Origin: Faecalibacterium sp. UBA1819
GTDB lineage: Bacteria; Bacillota; Clostridia; Oscillospirales; Ruminococcaceae
Assembly (NCBI GenBank): GCA_002315015.1
Contig: DCEX01000008.1
Span: forward strand, 55,189-69,568
DNA: 14,380 bases
Direction of reading: 5' to 3'
Positions 10,141 to 14,380 of the stretch are shown one piece after another; position 1 is the stretch's first letter, and each line of letters opens with the position of its first letter. The notes under the pieces are model-generated. The model was given only the letters and a program-made list of their open reading frames with translations, was not told the DNA's origin and made no database searches. A program made the translations under genes and the position numbers.

Positions 10141-10593
10141 ATGAAAAAATATATTCTTCTTGTTTGTTCCGCTTTGTTTTGCATCGCACTGGCCGCTTGC
10201 TCCAAAACGGTCACGCTCCGCCTTCCTTTTGAAGCGTCCGACGTTCAGTCTGTTGAACTATTTCATTTTGTCGACCCCATGGATGCAGAGAAAAAAGTGA
10301 TCACACAGCAAGAAGATCTTGCTGATCTCTACGCCTTATTCCAAGACCTTTCTTTAAAAGAGAAAAAAACAGAACCTGTTGCCGGTAATTCTTCTACGGC
10401 GTTTCGGTTTTACCTGGCAGACGGCAGCACCTACGAGATTTTATATTCCTCTATTGCTGTCAAGTCGGGAAGAATTGCTGTCAGCAATCAAAAAGAGGAT
10501 TTCTTTACATCCGCCGATATTGAGGCAAGCTGGTCCAGCTGTGATGTGGGTGCAGTGCCCGCCCAAGAAAGTGAACTGCCGCTTTTGCAGTAA
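10141..10593 (+). CDS. Small lipoprotein, function unknown
   Basis: This 150-residue protein begins with a clear lipoprotein signal peptide: MKKY, a hydrophobic core, and the lipobox LAAC with the lipidated Cys20. The mature part (about 130 residues) should sit on the outer face of the membrane. It has mixed alpha/beta character with FHFVDPMDAEKKVI, FRFYLADGSTYEILYSS and KSGRIAVSNQ, the look of a compact beta-sheet domain. I do not recognise the family. ATG at 10141 is chosen over an upstream ATG at 10027 because of the GAGGTGAAGGAA ribosome region (10129-10140) and because the promoter lies after the earlier ATG. It is a single-gene unit, convergent with the 268-aa lipoprotein gene, whose stop codon is 7 bases away. 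No clear terminator lies between them. Confidence 0.85.
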   Translation: MKKYILLVCSALFCIALAACSKTVTLRLPFEASDVQSVELFHFVDPMDAEKKVITQQEDLADLYALFQDLSLKEKKTEPVAGNSSTAFRFYLADGSTYEILYSSIAVKSGRIAVSNQKEDFFTSADIEASWSSCDVGAVPAQESELPLLQ

Positions 10594-10600
10594 AGCCGCT

Positions 10601-11407
10601 TTATTGCCCGGCATTCTGCTGCGCAAGATAGGGGCTTTCCAGCCCGTTCAGTAAATCAATAAAATAATCGGCTGCGTCTCCCGTCATTTCTATGACGTGC
10701 AGCGTGTCGTCCTTGCCGTCTTTGTAGCGGACAAAGTACAGCTTTTCGTCAACCAAACAAAAGTGATCTCCTCGAAACGTCACAAAATAGCTGTCATTGC
10801 TCTGCTTGTAAAAAAATATGTTATAAATTTTTCGGTTCGATACGTCAATGGCTTCTGACTCCCGCTTTTCTCCCGCCATACGCTCCAGTGCGTTGAACGG
10901 GTCGTTGCGTGTGCCGTCAATCTGGCTCATCAGTGCCCGGAACATTTCGGGGTTCATATCGTCAATGGGATACACCTCGGCACGCTCTGTTCCGGCGATT
11001 CCATCCGGGGTAACTTCACAATAATAGGTAAAGTTCGCGGGGTCGGCATAATACGCCTGCGCTTCTTCCCATTGAGAATCTAAGCAGTAAAGTGTGCCGT
11101 TTGTGCTGCCGCCTGTGCTCGGCGCATGCAGGCACTCAAACCCGCTGAGATATACTTGATAGAGAGTATCATTGTTAACGGAATATTCCTTGCCGGTGTG
11201 TTCTAAGTTCACCGGGTGTAATTCATCCGAGTAAAACCCCTTTCGATAGGTTTTCCCGTCTGCGCTGGCCGTTTCGGGCACCTCTTGGGGCAAAGCAAAA
11301 AACAAACGCCCCGGCAAACAAGCCGTTAGCTGCATCACTGACAATCCCAGCAAAACCACTGCTGCAAATTTAGGAAAAAGCATATTTTTTATTCGGGATT
11401 TTTTCAC
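10601..11407 (-). CDS. Lipoprotein, function unknown
   Basis: The 268-residue product has a basic start (MKKSRIKN), a hydrophobic core and the lipobox LTAC with Cys30, so it should be a lipid-anchored outer-face protein. The mature region holds YRKGFYSDELHPVNLEH, a Tyr/Asp-rich middle and the strands YFVTFRGDHFCLVDEKLYFVRY; I cannot assign a family. The start is GTG at 11407, with a weak GGGGG ribosome site about 8 bases upstream. An internal ATG (residue 9) would lose most of the positive charge of the signal peptide, so GTG is preferred. Upstream lies the 17-bp inverted-repeat element (11440-11609), with a promoter just beyond it, so the transcript should carry that element as its leader. 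It converges on the 150-aa lipoprotein gene with no clear terminator between. Confidence 0.82.
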   Translation of the reverse strand: MKKSRIKNMLFPKFAAVVLLGLSVMQLTACLPGRLFFALPQEVPETASADGKTYRKGFYSDELHPVNLEHTGKEYSVNNDTLYQVYLSGFECLHAPSTGGSTNGTLYCLDSQWEEAQAYYADPANFTYYCEVTPDGIAGTERAEVYPIDDMNPEMFRALMSQIDGTRNDPFNALERMAGEKRESEAIDVSNRKIYNIFFYKQSNDSYFVTFRGDHFCLVDEKLYFVRYKDGKDDTLHVIEMTGDAADYFIDLLNGLESPYLAQQNAGQ

Positions 11408-11439
11408 GCTTTATCGCCCCCGCCGGAATTTTACTTTAG

Positions 11440-11609
11440 GCAACACCGCATAATTCCAGATGGTGGAGCGCGCCGAAAAAATTTTTGTGAGATGCTCCAA
11501 AAAGCGCAGGGCATCCTTGATAGATTGCCGAGCATTTTTGGGAAATATCACGGAAATTTTTGGCGTGATGCGCCGTCTGAACAACCTCGTGTGAATGATG
11601 CGGTATTGC
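11440..11609. repeat. 170-bp element with 17-bp terminal inverted repeats (MITE-like or structured leader)
   Basis: GCAACACCGCATAATTC at 11440-11456 and the complement of 11593-11609 (GCAATACCGCATCATTC) match at 15 of 17 bases. As RNA read on the minus strand they close a 17-bp stem with one G-U pair and one mismatch. Inside there are further complementary pieces on the minus strand: GGCG/CGCC around CATCA, ATGCTC pairing with GAGCAT, and GGC-ATC/GAT-GCC nested within. All three frames are partly open, but none has a ribosome site. No clear target-site duplication flanks it. It may be a non-autonomous mobile element; I have a vague memory of similar repeats in gut Clostridia. It could instead be a structured 5' leader of the downstream lipoprotein mRNA. 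Confidence 0.6.
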
Positions 11610-11613
11610 ATTT

Positions 11614-11642
11614 ATTATAACATAATAATAAAAGATTGAAAA
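11614..11642 (-). promoter_or_regulatory. Extended -10 promoter at the edge of the inverted-repeat element
   Basis: On the minus strand TTTTCA (complement of 11637-11642), a spacer of 17 bases, and a perfect TATAAT (complement of 11614-11619) preceded by TGT form an extended -10 promoter. Initiation would fall at about 11607, almost exactly at the outer end of the element's terminal repeat. The transcript would run through the element into the 268-aa lipoprotein gene. Confidence 0.55.
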
Positions 11643-11647
11643 GCGCA

Positions 11648-11833
11648 CTATTTTGGCTGAAAAGGAGCAATGAAAAAAACAACCATAACCAGCAAATAAC
11701 CGGCATACAAAGTATAAGTGATGGTGTTGCTCCACGGAAAAGACATCTCCGAGTGAAACAAAGCAAAAAGAAGAAAGCCGATTGCCGCGAGCAAGAGGAC
11801 ACATGCAATCCTGCGTGAAAATTTTTTCGTCAT
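11648..11833 (-). CDS. 61-residue two-helix membrane protein, function unknown
   Basis: The frame encodes MTKKFSRR, a first membrane helix (about 9-27), a short outer loop with FPWSNT, and a second helix (about 38-57) ending PFQPK. The basic N-terminus predicts that both ends face the cytoplasm. The ribosome site AGAGGAG lies about 6 bases before ATG at 11831-11833, inside the end of an upstream frame. The start overlaps that frame's stop as ATGA, so translation is probably coupled. The gene precedes, on the same strand, the promoter of the 268-aa lipoprotein gene. I cannot assign a family; two-helix proteins of this size are common in Firmicutes accessory regions. Confidence 0.65.
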   Translation of the reverse strand: MTKKFSRRIACVLLLAAIGFLLFALFHSEMSFPWSNTITYTLYAGYLLVMVVFFIAPFQPK

Positions 11834-11994
11834 GTCGGCTCCTCTCTGTGCTGTTCCAAATAGGCAAGCACCTGTTTATCATAGCTCTCCTTTTTGAAAA
11901 ATCCGACTCCCAACATGAGAACCCCGGCACAAATGCTCATGTGCCGTAAAGTAACACACAAGAATTTAATAGGCAGTAGCCCTATTATTCCGTA
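11830..11994 (-). pseudogene. Tail of a 5'-truncated gene coupled to the 61-residue gene
   Basis: On the minus strand a frame is open from just after a stop codon at 11995-11997 to TGA at 11830-11832. The first ATG (11938-11940) would give 36 residues: MSICAGVLMLGVGFF, which looks like a membrane helix, then KKESYDKQVLAYLEQHREEPT. No ribosome site precedes this ATG. The frame continues upstream with hydrophobic residues (GIIGLLPIKFLCVTLRH) but has no credible start. The stop overlaps the ATG of the next gene as ATGA, which is typical of a real coupled pair. The simplest reading is the 3' end of a small membrane-protein gene that lost its 5' part where the A+T-rich DNA begins. A genuine 36-residue protein is the alternative. 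Confidence 0.4.
11967..11987. repeat. Inverted repeat at the composition boundary
   Basis: TAATAGG (11967-11973) and CCTATTA (11981-11987) are perfect 7-bp arms around a 7-base CAGTAGC loop. The dyad sits between the truncated frame and the chemoreceptor promoter, where the DNA turns A+T rich. It could be an operator, a weak hairpin, or part of a junction. No T-run follows directly. Confidence 0.3.
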
Positions 11995-12015
11995 AAATTA
12001 AAGCGTTAATTTGTG

Positions 12016-12044
12016 TGGAAATTTGTCATGGAGAGTGCTATAAT
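12016..12044 (+). promoter_or_regulatory. Extended -10 promoter of the chemoreceptor gene
   Basis: TGCTATAAT at 12036-12044 is a perfect extended -10 box. TGGAAA (12016-12021), 17 bases upstream of TATAAT, matches the -35 consensus at four of six positions. Transcription should start near 12051, giving a leader of about 105 bases that contains a perfect SD site at 12074-12080. The box does not resemble a sigma-28 flagellar promoter. Confidence 0.6.
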
Positions 12045-12091
12045 AAAAAAATTAAGTGAGCTAAACAAGATTTAAGGAGGCAAGTGAATTT

Positions 12092-12139
12092 TTGTCTGGA
12101 AAACTATTGCAGATAAAATATGTCAGGATTGGCATTTAG
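12092..12139 (+). CDS. Possible 15-residue upstream ORF in the chemoreceptor leader
   Basis: AAGGAGG at 12074-12080 is a perfect SD site but is followed by no long gene. A TTG at 12092, 11 bases downstream, opens a 15-codon frame (SGKLLQIKYVRIGI after the start) ending with TAG at 12137-12139, where the chemoreceptor's own ribosome site begins. A GTG at 12084 gives a 10-codon alternative, but its spacing of 3 bases is too short. It may be a leader peptide coupled to the chemoreceptor or a leftover of a removed gene. Confidence 0.3.
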   Translation: MSGKLLQIKYVRIGI

Positions 12140-12154
12140 AAGGGAGAAACCACA

Positions 12155-14242
12155 ATGATTTCAAGTAAAGAAAAAGACAAAAAAACTAGAAAGTTATCTA
12201 CAACAGTTGTGCTGTTTTCCATAGCGATACTGTTTGTGTTTAATGTAATCTGTGCTATTTTGATGAGTAGCCTTATTAGTTATGGAGTAAATCAAAAGCA
12301 GGACGCATATATGAAACAAGTCACTCTAAGCGCAAAAACGCAGGTAGAGCAGTTTATTGAAAAATACATTGGCGTAACGGAAATGCTGTCAATAGATGAC
12401 CGTTTGACAGGCCTAATGGCAGGAAGCGAAACAGTGCTTTCATCCAATGGGAATTTTCAAGGAACACTCAGCTTATTGCAGGAAGCTATGGAAGAATATC
12501 CAGATATTCTGGGAGGAGGATTTGGCAGCCTTGCCGAGGACACCATTTATACACAGGACGGGAGACGTCTGGACGTATCTTTGACAGGACGTCCCTATTT
12601 CAGCGCAGCAAGCAAAGGTACATATGTTACACAGCCTTATATGGACGAAGCCACCGGTGAAATGTGTGTTTCGATTGCAACACCTGTGATGAATGGTTCC
12701 AATACCGCAGGTCTTTTGATTTTAGATTTAAGGGTTACTTCTATTTCAGAATTTATTAAGTCTATGACTTTTGGAAATTCCGGGCAGATGATTCTTCTTT
12801 CACAAGATAATACAATTGTAGGATTTACACGGGACGAATTGGTAGGAAAGAATTTCAGCGAATTTGGGGCTACTGGTGCGATTGAGAACGAATTGCAGGC
12901 ACCGAGCGGGAATGTTTTTTCATATACCGTTGGCGGTGAAAAACGCATGAGCGTGATGGATGAGCTTTCCGGCGGCGGCTGGAAGGTTCTGTCCGGTATG
13001 TCGAGTTGGGAGTATCATTCTCTTGCAGTGAAGATGGTAGTTACCCTTTGTGTCTTGCTTTTCCTTTCCACAGTGGTTGTAGCAGTTATTCTTTATTTTG
13101 TCGTAAGGAAACGTCTGCGCCCTGTTTCTGAAATTAACCATGGACTAAGGGAAATGAGCAACGGAAATCTTCAAGCAACAGTTGAATACAAAGGGAATGA
13201 CGAAATTGGTGAGATTGCCGCGTCTCTGCGTTCTTGCATGGAAACCCTTTCTCATTATGTCAGTGAAATTGATGTTATTATGAGAAAATTAGCAGACGGG
13301 GATCTGACGGTTAAGAGCAGCATTGATTTCAAAGGCGATTTTCTTCCAATCCAACATTCTATTTCCGATTTTATAAAAAATCTGGCACAGATGATGAATG
13401 GTATTTCACAGGCTTCTGAACAGGTATCTTCCGGCTCCGAACAGGTATCTTCCGGGGCGCAGTCCTTGGCGCAAGGCTCTACGGAACAGGCTTCCTCAGT
13501 AGAGGAATTGGCGGCAACGCTCACAGAACTTTCCTCTACGGTAAAAGCTAACACAGAAATGGTGCAGAACGCAGCTAAAGAAGGCGACCTAATGAGTGGT
13601 CATGTTACGGAAAGCGGCGAACGCATGGAACATTCCCTTGAATTGATGGAAAAAATCCATGCCAGTGCAGATCAAGTAAGGGGTATCATTAAAACGATAG
13701 ACGATATTGCGTTCCAGACAAATATTTTAGCGCTTAACGCTGCGGTAGAAGCTGCACGAGCTGGAACAGCGGGAAAAGGCTTTGCGGTAGTGGCAGATGA
13801 AGTGCGCAGCCTTGCCGGACGTTCTTCCGAAGCGTCTAAGGCAACAACAGAACTGATTGGAGGAATGTTGGAAGCCATTGAAGAAGGCAGCGAGAGCATG
13901 GCTGAAACTAAGAAAAGCATGGATGTTGTGATAGAATCAACATTGGGAATGGATAAGGTATTTCAACAAATTGCAAAAGCATCCGAGCAACAAGCCGAAG
14001 CTATTTCTCAGGTGACGCAAGGCATTGACCAAATTTCCAGTGTGGTGCAGACCAATTCTGCGACAGCGGAACAGAGTGCGGCAGCAAGTGAAGAACTTTC
14101 TGGACAGGCACAGGAACTTAAAACTATGATTAGCAAGTTTAAGTTGCCCGCCAGTGATGGTTTTGATAATATGTATCGTGATGAAAGTAATGATACGGAA
14201 CTATCCTATGACAATTTTGGGCAGGAATGTGTAAAATATTAA
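12155..14242 (+). CDS. Methyl-accepting chemotaxis protein with dCache sensor domain
   Basis: This 695-residue protein has the complete chemoreceptor layout: first membrane helix (about 15-40), outer dCache-type sensor (about 45-285) with RPYF (146-149), PYMDEATGE (161-169) and GLLILDL (186-192), second membrane helix (about 291-317), HAMP (about 318-370), a HAMP-like second unit ([10 protein letters not shown], 377-386), and a long signalling coiled coil. The conserved hairpin tip, [14 protein letters not shown] (524-537) to [16 protein letters not shown] (540-555), binds CheA and CheW. No CheR-binding pentapeptide is seen at the C-terminus. The sensor has part of the dCache amino-acid motif (Arg146, Tyr148, Phe149, Asp191) but not its first Tyr, so the ligand is open. 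AGAAGGGAG (12138-12146) precedes ATG by 8 bases. Codons rich in A and T (TTA, AGA, ATA) set it apart from the genes on the left, which suggests a separate origin. No other chemotaxis or flagellar gene is in the window. Confidence 0.95.
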   Translation: MISSKEKDKKTRKLSTTVVLFSIAILFVFNVICAILMSSLISYGVNQKQDAYMKQVTLSAKTQVEQFIEKYIGVTEMLSIDDRLTGLMAGSETVLSSNGNFQGTLSLLQEAMEEYPDILGGGFGSLAEDTIYTQDGRRLDVSLTGRPYFSAASKGTYVTQPYMDEATGEMCVSIATPVMNGSNTAGLLILDLRVTSISEFIKSMTFGNSGQMILLSQDNTIVGFTRDELVGKNFSEFGATGAIENELQAPSGNVFSYTVGGEKRMSVMDELSGGGWKVLSGMSSWEYHSLAVKMVVTLCVLLFLSTVVVAVILYFVVRKRLRPVSEINHGLREMSNGNLQATVEYKGNDEIGEIAASLRSCMETLSHYVSEIDVIMRKLADGDLTVKSSIDFKGDFLPIQHSISDFIKNLAQMMNGISQASEQVSSGSEQVSSGAQSLAQGSTEQASSVEELAATLTELSSTVKANTEMVQNAAKEGDLMSGHVTESGERMEHSLELMEKIHASADQVRGIIKTIDDIAFQTNILALNAAVEAARAGTAGKGFAVVADEVRSLAGRSSEASKATTELIGGMLEAIEEGSESMAETKKSMDVVIESTLGMDKVFQQIAKASEQQAEAISQVTQGIDQISSVVQTNSATAEQSAAASEELSGQAQELKTMISKFKLPASDGFDNMYRDESNDTELSYDNFGQECVKY
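13418..13455 (+). repeat. Tandem 21-bp repeat inside the chemoreceptor coiled coil
   Basis: GAACAGGTATCTTCCGG occurs at 13418-13434 and again, identical, at 13439-13455, a period of 21 bases. It encodes two copies of EQVSSG around residues 422-434, that is, one coiled-coil heptad. The DNA identity suggests a recent heptad duplication; the frame is kept. Confidence 0.7.
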
Positions 14243-14266
14243 ATAATTATATAAAAGGACGTGAAT

Positions 14267-14344
14267 AGCAAAGCCAACCGAGACAGTCAACGATGAAATG
14301 AACGCCGCTACGCGCCGCCGTTGACAGCCTCGCTCGCCTTTGCT
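14267..14344. repeat. Large imperfect inverted repeat after the chemoreceptor gene
   Basis: The 26-base arms 14267-14292 and 14319-14344 are complementary at 21 of 26 positions, including perfect 7-base ends (AGCAAAG/CTTTGCT and GTCAACG/CGTTGAC). The loop is 26 bases and G+C rich. The flanking DNA at 14345-14380 is also G+C richer than the chemoreceptor gene. There is no T-run, so this is not an ordinary terminator. It starts 24 bases past the chemoreceptor stop and may be the end of a mobile element or a structured RNA. I do not recognise the sequence with certainty. Confidence 0.6.
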
Positions 14345-14380
14345 GATGGGTAATCAAGGCGGGAAAGCCCTAAAATGGCT

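Noticed and set aside
11411..11611. 66-codon minus-strand frame across the inverted-repeat element, and a second open frame beside it
   Set aside because: Neither has a ribosome site. The open frames follow from the element's sequence, and the first ATG lies at its terminal repeat.
11672..11701. AAAGGAG followed by an ATG and nine codons on the plus strand
   Set aside because: The spacing is only about 3 bases, the frame is tiny, and it is antisense to the end of the better supported 61-residue gene.
12045..12154. A cyclic-di-GMP (GEMM) riboswitch ahead of the chemoreceptor, common in Clostridia
   Set aside because: The leader is too short and lacks the conserved GEMM core and paired stems.
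14261..14296. 11-codon GTG frame (VNSKANRDSQR) after the chemoreceptor
   Set aside because: AAAAGGA lies only one base before the GTG, too close to work, and the frame sits in an arm of the inverted repeat. Its apparent coding look is not enough support.

Overview
The window looks like a chromosome segment of a gut-type Clostridia (Firmicutes; an Oscillospiraceae/Ruminococcaceae-like anaerobe is my best guess). The basis is AAGGAGG-like Shine-Dalgarno (SD) sites, TGnTATAAT extended -10 promoters, occasional GTG starts, Gram-positive lipoproteins, many small membrane proteins, and cytoplasmic glycosidases paired with a large methyl-accepting chemotaxis protein. No rRNA, tRNA, CRISPR array or transposase gene was seen.

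Positions 1-6337 hold a carbohydrate and organophosphate block. A full-length GH2 beta-galactosidase (107-3097, minus) is transcribed divergently from an OPA/UhpC-like MFS transporter (3476-4223, plus). The transporter is broken by a small frameshifting deletion and lacks its C-terminal half. A complete alkaline-phosphatase-superfamily phosphodiesterase follows it (4237-5031). A strong bidirectional terminator separates that gene from a GH29 alpha-L-fucosidase (5108-6337, minus). Neither glycosidase has a signal peptide, so both should act in the cytoplasm on imported sugars, and the linked transporter is dead.

Positions 6393-10027 form a probable minus-strand operon. It starts at a good promoter (TTGCCT-17-TATAAT, 9999-10027), which is followed directly by an SD site and a 33-codon ORF. 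Four uncharacterised membrane proteins come next: a 537-aa protein with a YcxB/PH-like domain and a large outer domain, a 225-aa protein with a DUF5412-like outer domain, a 130-aa four-helix protein, and a 135-aa one-helix PH-like protein. The run ends at a 17-bp-stem terminator (6393-6439). This cluster is a plausible undescribed membrane or envelope module.

Positions 10089-11994 hold two convergent lipoprotein genes, a roughly 170-bp element closed by 17-bp inverted repeats (MITE-like, or a structured mRNA leader), and a 61-aa two-helix protein. The last overlaps by ATGA the tail of what looks like a 5'-truncated gene.

From about 11950 the DNA becomes visibly richer in A+T with different codon use. 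This part holds a 695-aa dCache chemoreceptor (12155-14242), preceded by an extended -10 promoter and a short SD-led upstream ORF. A large imperfect inverted repeat (14267-14344) lies close to the window edge. The chemoreceptor therefore looks like separately acquired DNA.
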